Of a stretch of 64,000 nt of DNA, positions 1 to 6,320 are shown in pieces. The notes under the pieces are model-generated. The model saw only the letters and a list, made by a program, of their open reading frames with translations. It searched no databases and was not told where the DNA came from. Position 1 is the stretch's first letter. Each line of letters starts with the position of its first letter. This DNA comes from Chloroflexota bacterium (lineage in GTDB: Bacteria > Chloroflexota > Anaerolineae > Anaerolineales > Villigracilaceae), in NCBI GenBank assembly GCA_016213105.1, contig JACRBN010000007.1, forward strand, positions 1 through 64,000, given 5' to 3'. The translations under genes were made by a program, and so were the position numbers.

Positions 1-234
1 CATAAACCGCGCATGGACTGTCCACTTGAAAAATTCGGTGACACCGCTCCATGCGGCGCGGATGTAATAATATGCCAGCACAAGCATCGTCATTCCCAAT
101 AAGCGTGGAAATAAAAATTCCGTGAGTGAGAAGCCAAGAAACGACAGAACAAACTGCGGCGCAAGCAAAAGCCCCAAGCCACCATTGATAAAGACGAACG
201 AAAATGCGAAAATGGATTTCGCCGCGCGGCTCAT
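1..234 (-). CDS. Small membrane protein, C-terminus cut by window edge
   Basis: An open frame runs from an ATG at 234..232 off the left edge (78 residues visible). It begins MSRAAKSIFAFSF and holds two hydrophobic stretches, about residues 7-31 and 44-62, separated by a short loop, so it is an integral membrane protein. The ATG overlaps the TGA of the upstream DUF559 reading frame (ATGA), which suggests former translational coupling. I do not recognise the family; a short DoxX- or YndB-like membrane protein is possible but unsupported. Confidence 0.6.
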   Translation of the reverse strand, partial: MSRAAKSIFAFSFVFINGGLGLLLAPQFVLSFLGFSLTEFLFPRLLGMTMLVLAYYYIRAAWSGVTEFFKWTVHARFM

Positions 235-622
235 GGTTGGATATCATCTTCCATCGCATGGAATATGGCGAGTACAACGCCATCGATATTATTCATCACT
301 TCGTTGTTCCAGAAGCGGATCACTTTATAGCCCAGTGATTCCAAATATTTTGTTCTTTCTTGATCGTACTCTTCCTGCTCCAAATGCTGACTCCCATCCA
401 GTTCGATGATGAGTTTTTCTTCAATGCAGACACACCGTCCTGGCGGTCGGTGCCAGGGAAATCGGGGATGTATTTGCCAATGGCGTGTTGCCTTCTAAAG
501 TTGACTCCCAACTGGTCGTTGCGGATAATTGCCCACAATTTTCGTTCGGCGGGCGTGGATTCTTTGCGAAGTTCGATGGCGCGGGTTCTGGTTGTTGGGT
601 TGCTTCTGGGTGGGCGCGGCAT
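231..622 (-). pseudogene. DUF559 (Vsr-like endonuclease fold) gene broken by a micro-insertion
   Basis: The first half (from ATG 622) encodes MPRPPRSNPTTRTRAIELRK, then LWAIIRNDQLGVNFRRQHAIGKYIPDF, the start of the DUF559 fold. The second half lies in another frame and gives CIEEKLIIELDGSQH, then YLESLGYKVIRFWNNEV, ending at TGA 233..231. Intact family members read PDF-x-C/V-x-E-x-KLIIELDG without a gap. Between PDF and CIEE lie 29 bases (about 430-458) where one codon is expected, so about 26 bp appear inserted and shift the frame. The inserted part contains CACCGACC/GGACGGTG, an imperfect palindrome. DUF559 proteins are small nuclease-like proteins often found near mobile or restriction genes. 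Confidence 0.8.
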
Positions 623-638
623 TTCTTCCCCTCCCTAG

Positions 639-688
639 CCCTCCCCAAATGCGACCCGCGAAGAGCGGCGGCTCGAATTTGGGGAGGG
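639..688. repeat. Inverted repeat, CCCTCCCCAAAT arms
   Basis: CCCTCCCCAAAT (639..650) is answered by ATTTGGGGAGGG (677..688) around a 26-bp GC-rich loop. It lies just upstream of the DUF559 frame and matches the style of the next repeat at 758..798. It could act as a transcription stop or be a mobile palindrome. Confidence 0.7.
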
Positions 689-757
689 GACGGTTGCGTC
701 TGAAATTAAAATTATAGAAACACTCTCATTTTTCATAAAAAATCTAAATCCCATGTT

Positions 758-798
758 CTCCCCCAAATCCGACAGCACTATCGTCGTATTTGGGGGAG
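758..798. repeat. Inverted repeat, CTCCCCCAAAT arms
   Basis: CTCCCCCAAAT (758..768) pairs with ATTTGGGGGAG (788..798). The arms are nearly the same as those at 639..688 while the loop differs, so the two belong to one repeat family. It closes the cassette array: it lies just beyond the last hsdS tail. Confidence 0.7.
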
Positions 799-822
799 GT
801 GCCAAAGACGGAGGGGGCTGGG

Positions 823-945
823 CTAACAGAACGCCTCCGCCAGCAGCCTCTCAAACAGCCCCTCCGCCTGCCGCGCGGACTCGCGAGGCTCAAACGCCGA
901 GATCCGCCCACGCAGCGACTCGACCCGCGCCACCACGCCCGCAAA
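823..945 (-). pseudogene. hsdS 3'-end copy 1 (type I specificity subunit tail)
   Basis: Read on the minus strand this encodes FAGVVARVESLRGRISAF, then RESARQAEGLFERLLAEAFC and a stop (825..823). That is the C-terminal coiled helix typical of HsdS, the DNA-specificity subunit of type I restriction enzymes; the target-recognition domains are absent. It begins about 37 bp after the stop of the formylglycine-enzyme-like gene and is the left-most of the tail copies. Family assignment is from the characteristic FAxVVARVExLR...EGLFxSLL pattern. Confidence 0.75.
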
Positions 946-982
946 GTGAATTCTATGACTCGAAGACCGAAGACGATTTTTC

Positions 983-2134
983 TTACTGACCAACATCTCT
1001 TACGCAACGAAAGCCTATAATATTATAAGTTGACGCAGGGTCAATCCAAACGCGGTGGTAAGTTGCTGGTAAATAATCGTACCATAACCAAGAGCCACCT
1101 CTAATAACATGTATACCCTGAACTGAAGCATCCTCCCTTCCGTCCTTTGCGTCGTATGGATATGGCTTATATAAACTACTCACCCATTCCCATACATTTC
1201 CAGCCATATCATAAGCTCCGAAGGGACTGACGCCATCTTTGAATGTTCCCACAGGGGCTGTCATATCATATCCATCGCAACTCTTTCCACCATACACTAC
1301 AAATTCATCAAATCTTGTTTCGTCATCAAAATTCCCCTTTTTACAATCAAAGGAGTTGCCCCAAGGATAGGTTTGTCCATTCACGCCACGGGCAGCCTTC
1401 TCCCACTCCGCTTCCGTTGGCAGTCGAGCTCCGCGCCAATCGCAATATGTTTTAGCCATATCCCAGGTCACGTGAATGACAGGGTAATTGTTAAACTCAG
1501 GGTTTCCAAAGTAGTCATCATTTGAGAGTTTTGTATCGGTTGGCTCCTGACAAACATCTTCGTTAACACATGATAAATAGTTTTCATTAGTGACCTCAAA
1601 CTTGTCTATGTAATAATCCATTAAATATATCTGTTGAGACGGCACAGAGTCGCCGTATCGAACCTCAGTGCAGTTTTTGTAATTGAGTTTATTACATTCG
1701 AGCAACATATCGGTCAAGGTACTACCCATGATGAAATATCCCTCTGGGACTTTCACCATCTCCACCTTTTTCTCATCTATGAGAGTTTCTATCAAATTTG
1801 GGCTTGAAGTTGGCATGGGAGTTTGAGATGCAACAGGCATCGACCCGCCTTGCACAACAGAAGGGCTTGACGTGTTTGAGACGGCAGCAGATTGAGTTAC
1901 CGCGGCAACAGATGTACGCAATGCTTCGGCGGTTTGCGTTGCCTCAATAGGCAATAGAACTTGGTTAATTGAACCAAAATATGAAATTATTGCAGCAATA
2001 ATCACTCCGGTAGTGGTAATTATTGCTGCAATCAATAAAAAATTAGGCTTATCATCTCCCAAAGATTTTTGAGGAGATTGATTACGTTTTTCCATTTCCT
2101 GAGTTCGCCGAGAATGTTGATTACGTTTACCCAT
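983..2134 (-). CDS. Membrane-anchored SUMF1/formylglycine-generating-enzyme-fold protein
   Basis: The 383-residue product has a basic N-terminus, one membrane helix (about 33-55, FLLIAAIITTTGVIIAAIISY), a Ser/Thr/Pro linker (about 70-112) and a C-terminal FGE-sulfatase domain (about 120-380). Family hallmarks are visible: VPEGYFIMGS, YYIDKFEVTNENY, PVIHVTWDMAKTYCDWRGARLPTEAEWEKAARG, PWGN, DMAGNVWEWV, RGGSW and GFRCV at the end. The paired catalytic cysteines of true formylglycine-generating enzymes are not obvious, so it may be a non-enzymatic ligand-binding or protein-interacting member, or serve an unknown oxidation. It follows hsdS tail 2, whose stop lies 6 bp before this ATG, with AGGAG upstream. 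The gene is AT-richer than the core chromosome, suggesting acquisition. Confidence 0.85.
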   Translation of the reverse strand: MGKRNQHSRRTQEMEKRNQSPQKSLGDDKPNFLLIAAIITTTGVIIAAIISYFGSINQVLLPIEATQTAEALRTSVAAVTQSAAVSNTSSPSVVQGGSMPVASQTPMPTSSPNLIETLIDEKKVEMVKVPEGYFIMGSTLTDMLLECNKLNYKNCTEVRYGDSVPSQQIYLMDYYIDKFEVTNENYLSCVNEDVCQEPTDTKLSNDDYFGNPEFNNYPVIHVTWDMAKTYCDWRGARLPTEAEWEKAARGVNGQTYPWGNSFDCKKGNFDDETRFDEFVVYGGKSCDGYDMTAPVGTFKDGVSPFGAYDMAGNVWEWVSSLYKPYPYDAKDGREDASVQGIHVIRGGSWLWYDYLPATYHRVWIDPASTYNIIGFRCVRDVGQ

Positions 2135-2140
2135 ACTACT

Positions 2141-2293
2141 TCATTCTCCTAAACCTTGACCTAACAATGACTCAAACAGCCCCTCCACCTGCCGCGTGGA
2201 CTCGCGAGGCTCAAACGCCGAGATCCGCCCCCGCAGCGACTCGATGTCTCGACTGGGCTCGACAACCGCCCGCGCCACCACGCCCGCAAACTC
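2141..2293 (-). pseudogene. hsdS 3'-end copy 2, with an in-frame micro-insertion
   Basis: It encodes EEFAGVVARA, then VVEPSRDI, then ESLRGRISAFEPREST, then RQVEGLFESLLGQGLGE and a stop at 2143..2141. Compared with copies 1, 5 and 6, about eight extra codons (VVEPSRDI region, about 2243-2270) sit between VAR and ESLRG; their DNA resembles a GTCTCGACTGGGCTCGACAAC-type interspersed repeat. The stop is 6 bp before the ATG of the downstream gene, and the tail carries that gene's AGGAG ribosome site. Confidence 0.75.
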
Positions 2294-2348
2294 TTCTTGA
2301 AACAAACTATGGTAAAAATAGTGTTTACAAAACATGACGTGATTCCTG

Positions 2349-2963
2349 TTATTTGTGCATCACATCTCGCACGACTACAATATTCTGTATGGCAGCCCAA
2401 ATAAGCAGGACGAGATTTACGACAACCAGTAAAAACTCGCTAATTGAGGGTGTATACCCTTCGCTACGAATGATGAGTAGATAGGCAATAACAAGACCAC
2501 CAACCGCCAAAACAGGTATCCAATGGCGTGTAGGGGTAAGGGCTGAAGAAATGACTTCACCTCGAGTTAACAAGCTTTTGGATGATATATATGCTTCCCA
2601 ACCAAGTGTTTGAGGGAATGGCTCTTTACGCCCCAATGTGTTTAATATGTCATTGACTCTTGGAACCAAGCGATTGACAAGATAATTTGAAATACGACTC
2701 ACAGATTTTATTGAGTGCAGCATTTCCCATAATAGAACATGAAAAATGAAAGGGAACAACAGAAGAACAAAGAATAATTTTTGGTCTGTGATATAGGAAA
2801 ACAGCCCCAAGCCTCCACCAATTGCGACCAGACTCAAATTCAAGCACTGTCGTTCAGCCTCAATCAATTGCAGAATCTCTTCGCGAAGTGTGGAGAACTC
2901 TGTTTTATGAAAATCAAGTTCGGCTGACAGGGCTTCTTGCTCGCTATCTTTTTTTGAAGGCAT
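2349..2963 (-). CDS. Four-helix membrane protein with N-terminal coiled segment (cassette gene)
   Basis: A 204-residue protein starting MPSKKDSEQEALS; the start at 2963 has AAAGGAGAA 6 bp upstream, and upstream in-frame starts lie inside the hsdS tail. A polar, probably coiled N-terminus (ELDFHKTEFSTLREEILQLIEAER) is followed by hydrophobic segments near 42-60, 64-84, 145-163 and 174-196. Its plan matches the protein at 5619..6200: FxxLRxxI before helix 1, then a WEaY/WENWY stretch before the third helix. The plan resembles SLATT-type and other small membrane effectors of defence islands, but I cannot assign a family. Flanked by hsdS tails 2 and 3. Confidence 0.7.
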   Translation of the reverse strand: MPSKKDSEQEALSAELDFHKTEFSTLREEILQLIEAERQCLNLSLVAIGGGLGLFSYITDQKLFFVLLLFPFIFHVLLWEMLHSIKSVSRISNYLVNRLVPRVNDILNTLGRKEPFPQTLGWEAYISSKSLLTRGEVISSALTPTRHWIPVLAVGGLVIAYLLIIRSEGYTPSISEFLLVVVNLVLLIWAAIQNIVVVRDVMHK

Positions 2964-2964
2964 A

Positions 2965-3068
2965 TCATTCTCCTTTCGTTTGTTCCGCTCGTCCAAAACT
3001 TTCACTCAACAATGACTCAAACAGCTCCTCCACCTGCCGCGTGGACTCGACCTGCGCCAACACGCCAG
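2965..3068 (-). pseudogene. hsdS 3'-end copy 3, internally deleted
   Basis: It encodes AGVLAQVESTRQVEELFESL, then LSESFGRAEQTKGE and a stop (2967..2965). Relative to copy 1 the LRGRISAFEPRE segment is missing between VE and STRQ. The stop is one base before the ATG of the following gene (TGATATG), so the tail's reading frame and the cassette gene are tightly coupled. Confidence 0.7.
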
Positions 3069-3076
3069 CAGATGAA

Positions 3077-3793
3077 TTATTTTGCATTTCGCACTTTTTT
3101 AACAGGTTTAATATTTTGTTCCTTTATTTCTTTCCAAAGATGTTCCGGGAAATTTTCTTGATTATCAAATTTCACGCCTTTCCAAATACAATTCTCCACT
3201 CGTCTGGCCTTCTTCCATTTCGAACCTGTCAAATTCGCATTTGTAAAATCACAATTCATAACTATTGCATTGCTAAAATCGGTATCAATCAAAATCGAAT
3301 CCATCATAAGGGCATTACCTAACTGCGCGCCAATAAATGTGCATCGTTGAAAATCTGCACCTGTGAAGTCGGGTAAGTGCTCATTATCTAGCGATTCTTT
3401 TTTCAAGATTTTTGCTTTTGAAAACTTGGCACCTCTTACTGTAGCTCTTATTAACTTGGTGCCTATTAGCTGAGCATTGGTAAAATTAGCGCCTCGAAGA
3501 TTTGCCTCGCTAAAGTCTGTTTCCCATACATCTGCATTTACAAACAAAGCATCTTCCAAATTCGCTTTAATAAACTTATGACCAGCAAGGTTCGTGCCTG
3601 TCAAATCGAAATTACGCAGACTGATTTTAGACTCACTTCTAAACCAATTTGATGCAAGACGAAAATCTGAAAGTCTCCGATCACGAAGAGCGCGCCTTTC
3701 ATCAAGCCAGTAAATAACCACTCCGACAAAAATACCACTGATGATTGCCTGTAGTAAATCAATAATTGCCTGAAACCAATTAATTTGATTCAT
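3077..3793 (-). CDS. Membrane-anchored pentapeptide-repeat protein (cassette gene)
   Basis: The 238-residue product has one N-terminal helix (FQAIIDLLQAIISGIFVGVVIYWL), a basic stretch (DERRALRDRR) and then tandem five-residue repeats of A(D/N)LxX type, about residues 55-225: FDLTGTNLAGHKFIKANLED, FSEANLRGANFTNAQLIG, FTGADFQRCTFIGAQLG, CDFTNANLTGSK. Such repeats fold as a right-handed quadrilateral beta helix; known roles include DNA mimicry and scaffold functions, but the substrate here is unknown. Start chosen at MNQINWF (3793), with GGAGG 6 bp upstream. The hsdS tail 4 frame ends at 3782..3780, inside this gene. Confidence 0.85.
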   Translation of the reverse strand: MNQINWFQAIIDLLQAIISGIFVGVVIYWLDERRALRDRRLSDFRLASNWFRSESKISLRNFDLTGTNLAGHKFIKANLEDALFVNADVWETDFSEANLRGANFTNAQLIGTKLIRATVRGAKFSKAKILKKESLDNEHLPDFTGADFQRCTFIGAQLGNALMMDSILIDTDFSNAIVMNCDFTNANLTGSKWKKARRVENCIWKGVKFDNQENFPEHLWKEIKEQNIKPVKKVRNAK

Positions 3794-3924
3794 TAATTCC
3801 TCCAAAACTCAGACTTAATAGACTCTCAAACAACCCATCCACCTGCCGCGTGGACTCCGAGCCTCAAACGGCGAGTATCCGCCCACGCAGTGACTCGATC
3901 GACCCGCGCCACCACGCCCGCAAA
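3780..3924 (-). pseudogene. hsdS 3'-end copy 4, frameshifted
   Basis: The sequence aligns base for base with the other tails but carries a 4-bp gain (GTCGATCGAG for GTCGAG) and further small changes, so FAGVVARV is followed by a shifted frame and only LFESLLSLSFGG returns in frame. That frame ends at TAA 3782..3780, 14 bp into the pentapeptide gene. Clearly a decayed copy of the same element. Confidence 0.7.
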
Positions 3925-3940
3925 CTCTTTTTGCATATCG

Positions 3941-4624
3941 TTATTTAGTCCGTTTCTTATTGATAATTTCGATAAGATTATCTATAAGTTTCAAAAAAGA
4001 AACCACTGCGCCTACCGCAACTATAATCGCCGCAAGTCCAGCGAATATTTTAGATAATATCGGATTCGTGGTTAAGTTTTGCCAATACAGTGTAAATCTA
4101 TCGATAATGAATGTAAAACGAAATGATGTTGGATATACAAGCCCAATGTTTCCGTCATAAACCCCAAAAATATATTCTTGCAAGTCAATTGTGTCTACTA
4201 ACAACAATTTGTCAAATCGAAATAATCCATACACTGCTAAAATTGGATAAAATATTATCCAACAGCAAGAAAAGTCAGAAGAGCTTGTTTTTTCGTCACT
4301 GGCGTTTTTCTTAAAGATATTTGAAATCCAATCTGAAATAAGTAAACTCGCTAGAAACAAAACTAAAGACAGAAAGAAAATAAGATAGAGGGATATCACA
4401 ATCAAAGGGAACGTAATTGACGCATGAGCAAGAGATATGTCTAATGCGGTCGCCCATCCGTCAAGATTACTTAATAATGCAAGCTGATTGCCAAGTCTCC
4501 AACGGAAGAAAAAAGTTCCTAAAGTTCCAAAAATGAAATATAAAATTAGCCAACGAACAACTTTATTATACGATTGAAATTTTTGGTAAACACTAAATAT
4601 TTTGTACAACAGATAATTAAACAT
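3941..4624 (-). CDS. Multi-pass membrane protein of unknown function (cassette gene)
   Basis: A 227-residue hydrophobic protein starting MFNYLLYKIFSVYQKF. Hydrophobic segments lie near 27-45, 70-98, 115-130 and 190-212, with a charged loop between (ISNIFKKNASDEKTSSSDFS). The start at 4624 is preceded by GGAGG (7-bp spacing); both the ribosome site and the ATG lie inside the last codons of hsdS tail 5, whose stop is at 4619..4617. No family recognised. AT-rich and bounded by tails 4 and 5. Confidence 0.65.
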   Translation of the reverse strand: MFNYLLYKIFSVYQKFQSYNKVVRWLILYFIFGTLGTFFFRWRLGNQLALLSNLDGWATALDISLAHASITFPLIVISLYLIFFLSLVLFLASLLISDWISNIFKKNASDEKTSSSDFSCCWIIFYPILAVYGLFRFDKLLLVDTIDLQEYIFGVYDGNIGLVYPTSFRFTFIIDRFTLYWQNLTTNPILSKIFAGLAAIIVAVGAVVSFLKLIDNLIEIINKKRTK

Positions 4625-4727
4625 TGAACGCCTCCGCCAGCAGACTCTCAAACAACCCATCCACCTGCCGCGTGGATTCGCCCATCCGCCCACGCAGGGA
4701 CTCGACCCGCGCCACCACACTCGCAAA
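4617..4727 (-). pseudogene. hsdS 3'-end copy 5
   Basis: It encodes FASVVARVESLRGRMGESTR, then QVDGLFESLLAEAFNV and a stop. The final codons contain both GGAGG and the ATG of the next gene in another frame (AATGTTTAA), so tail and cassette gene overlap by 8 bp. It differs from copies 1 and 2 in having MGESTR rather than ISAFEPRES, as copy 6 does. Confidence 0.75.
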
Positions 4728-4797
4728 GCAGACCGTGGACGATAGACCGTAGACCATGGCTTTTCTATCGTCCATCGTCTACCGTCCACCGTCAAAA
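4728..4797. repeat. Imperfect inverted repeat of GTCTACCGTCCACCGTC type
   Basis: The left half (GACCGTGGACGATAGACCGT) is answered by the right half (CGTCCATCGTCTACCGTCC) around TGGCTTTTC. Repeats of this vocabulary are widespread mobile palindromes. It separates two hsdS tails lying back to back with no gene between them. Confidence 0.65.
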
Positions 4798-4991
4798 GAT
4801 TGCGCCAGCAGACTCTCAAACAGCCCCTCCACCTGCCGCGTGGACTCACCCATCCGCCCCCGCAGACTCTCGACCCGCGCCATCACGCCCGCAAACTGAC
4901 ATATCGCACTCAGCGGACTGGGCAGTCCCCCCATCCAGAACTTGTCCCAGAGGACATCTACTTGCGCGCAGAGTTTAGGGTCGGTGAGCAT
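4779..4991 (-). pseudogene. Chimera: hsdM 5' end joined in frame to hsdS 3' end (copy 6)
   Basis: The open frame encodes MLTDPKLCAQVDVLWDKFWM, then GGLPSPLSAICQ, the start of an HsdM methyltransferase subunit, and continues directly as FAGVMARVESLRGRMGESTR, then QVEGLFESLLAQSFDGGR, the HsdS tail. The join is at about 4895/4896. Everything that should lie between (nearly all of hsdM and the hsdS recognition domains) is missing. Seventy residues remain open, so a small protein could be made, but a deletion remnant is more likely. Confidence 0.75.
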
Positions 4992-5025
4992 GGAAGATAA
5001 ATTCTTTTCCTTGATTATTGAATTG

Positions 5026-5616
5026 CTAGAATAATTTTCGGACTAAAACAGCGGCTTCATAAAGATCAGCCACAATATGGTCTGGCTTACAGGGTATCGC
5101 ATCTTCTTCTTTGCCTGACTTACCTGTCAAAACAAGAATGGTTGTGCAATTAACGAGTTGTCCTGCCACAATATCAGAAGTCTTATCGCCAATAATGAAG
5201 CTTTTCGAGAGATCAATTGAGTAATCCTGTGCTGCCTCCAGTAACATGCCTGGGGAAGGCTTGGTAGTCGAATGCAAACTAACTCTAGGCGACAAATTCT
5301 TTGCTTCAAGGAACGGCGAAAAGTAAAAAGCATCTAATCGACCATTAGCCTTTCCAACATGATCCAATATCCCTTGATTAAAAGATGACATCTGTTCCTG
5401 CGTGAAAATCCCTAAAGGAATACCTGCCTGATTCGAAACCACAATTAAGTGAGCCTCTAAATCAGACAATAATCGAATTCCTTCTATTACACGTGGGATA
5501 AGAACTAAATCCTCAACTTTGTGAGGATAGTGCGTGTCAACATTAATAGTTCCGTCTCTATCGAGAAATATGGCTCTATCATATTTAGGTCTAACTTTAT
5601 TTGGCAAATCTCTCAT
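5026..5616 (-). CDS. HAD-superfamily phosphatase, D,D-heptose-1,7-bisphosphatase (GmhB)-like
   Basis: A 196-residue protein starting MRDLPNKVRPKYDRAIFLDR. Motif I is FLDRDGTIN (two Asp), motif II VVSNQAGI, motif III the Lys in TTKPSPGML and motif IV FIIGDKTSDIVAG. The HYP/TxYPH-type region after motif I (DTHYPHKVEDLVLIPRV) and length fit the histidinol-phosphatase/GmhB family, which removes phosphate from small sugar or amino-alcohol phosphates in the cytoplasm. The three zinc-loop cysteines of classic GmhB are not seen. The start lies 2 bp after the stop of the upstream membrane protein, so the two are probably co-translated. Confidence 0.85.
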   Translation of the reverse strand: MRDLPNKVRPKYDRAIFLDRDGTINVDTHYPHKVEDLVLIPRVIEGIRLLSDLEAHLIVVSNQAGIPLGIFTQEQMSSFNQGILDHVGKANGRLDAFYFSPFLEAKNLSPRVSLHSTTKPSPGMLLEAAQDYSIDLSKSFIIGDKTSDIVAGQLVNCTTILVLTGKSGKEEDAIPCKPDHIVADLYEAAVLVRKLF

Positions 5617-5618
5617 AT

Positions 5619-6200
5619 TTACCCATTCCAAAAACTTCTTGTAACCCAAATTGCAACAAATAAATATAGAGCAGAAATAATCCCTAAAGGCAAAAGGAAT
5701 GAGCCTTGCCATTGTTCAGAAAAACCAACATATAAAGGTGACAGTATACAAGTCGCCCAGAGTGAGCCAAGAAAAAACGATCTACGAATACCTGGAACCG
5801 CATTTTTGGAGTACCAATTTTCCCACTCAACATCAATTGGCACTTCATAAAGGCGGGATAATTCTGGTTCAATTACATCCCGAAGATATTTGGACAATAA
5901 ACGATGTATGCGATAACTATAAAGGATAAGGGTTGTGTAGTATATTGAAATTAGTGGGGCTGCAATAAGCGCTCGATAAGCCAAGTTGATGATTGAAGTC
6001 ACGTTTGTGCTTTGAGTTTGTGTCGCAACAGATGTAGCGGCAACGCCGACCAATGCACCTAATGCAAGAGTCATTTGAATCGAATAAGCATCTCGCTGTT
6101 GGATGCGGTATTTCATTTCTTCACGAATATCTTGACGTAAAGCTTGAAAGTGTTGCGAAGAACGCTCTGTTTTTTGTAGATCAACTTTTGGTTTGGTCAT
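5619..6200 (-). CDS. Four-helix membrane protein, relative of the 2349..2963 protein
   Basis: A 193-residue protein from MTKPKVDLQKTERSSQHFQA; AAAGG lies 5 bp before this ATG. A longer in-frame start at 6320 would add an hsdM remnant to the N-terminus and is less likely. A coiled N-terminal segment (LRQDIREEMKYRIQQRD) precedes hydrophobic helices near 42-60, 70-95, 140-158 and 165-187. A WENWY motif and the YLRDVIEPELSRL stretch match positions in the 2349..2963 protein. Function unknown; small coiled-plus-TM proteins of this kind are frequent as membrane effectors in defence islands. Confidence 0.7.
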   Translation of the reverse strand: MTKPKVDLQKTERSSQHFQALRQDIREEMKYRIQQRDAYSIQMTLALGALVGVAATSVATQTQSTNVTSIINLAYRALIAAPLISIYYTTLILYSYRIHRLLSKYLRDVIEPELSRLYEVPIDVEWENWYSKNAVPGIRRSFFLGSLWATCILSPLYVGFSEQWQGSFLLPLGIISALYLFVAIWVTRSFWNG

Positions 6201-6224
6201 ATTTACCTTTACACAAAATTTAAA

Positions 6225-6320
6225 ACCAAACCTCTCGATCACATCGAGCGGTTTGGCGAGCGTCCAGAACTTATCCCAGAGAGCATCTACTTGCGCGCGG
6301 AGTTTAGGGTCGGTTAACAT
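6225..6320 (-). pseudogene. hsdM 5'-end fragment, second copy
   Basis: It encodes MLTDPKLRAQVDALWDKFW, then TLAKPLDVIERF, almost the same as the start of the chimera at 4991 and of HsdM proteins in general. The ATG overlaps the TAA of the upstream membrane gene (TAATG). After about 32 codons the frame runs without a stop into the four-helix membrane protein. Confidence 0.7.

Noticed and set aside
983-2134. Target gene of a diversity-generating retroelement (FGE/C-type-lectin fold)
   Set aside because: No reverse transcriptase, template repeat or adenine-rich variable repeat was seen in the window.
823-4991. Integron with attC sites
   Set aside because: The repeated units code for an HsdS tail, lack attC-type R/L boxes as far as I can see, and no tyrosine integrase or attI is in the window. 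Kept only as an analogy.
6200-6320. Extended N-terminus of the four-helix membrane protein starting at 6320
   Set aside because: The first 40 codons are an hsdM fragment nearly the same as that at 4991; ATG 6200 has its own ribosome site and fits the length of the related protein at 2349.
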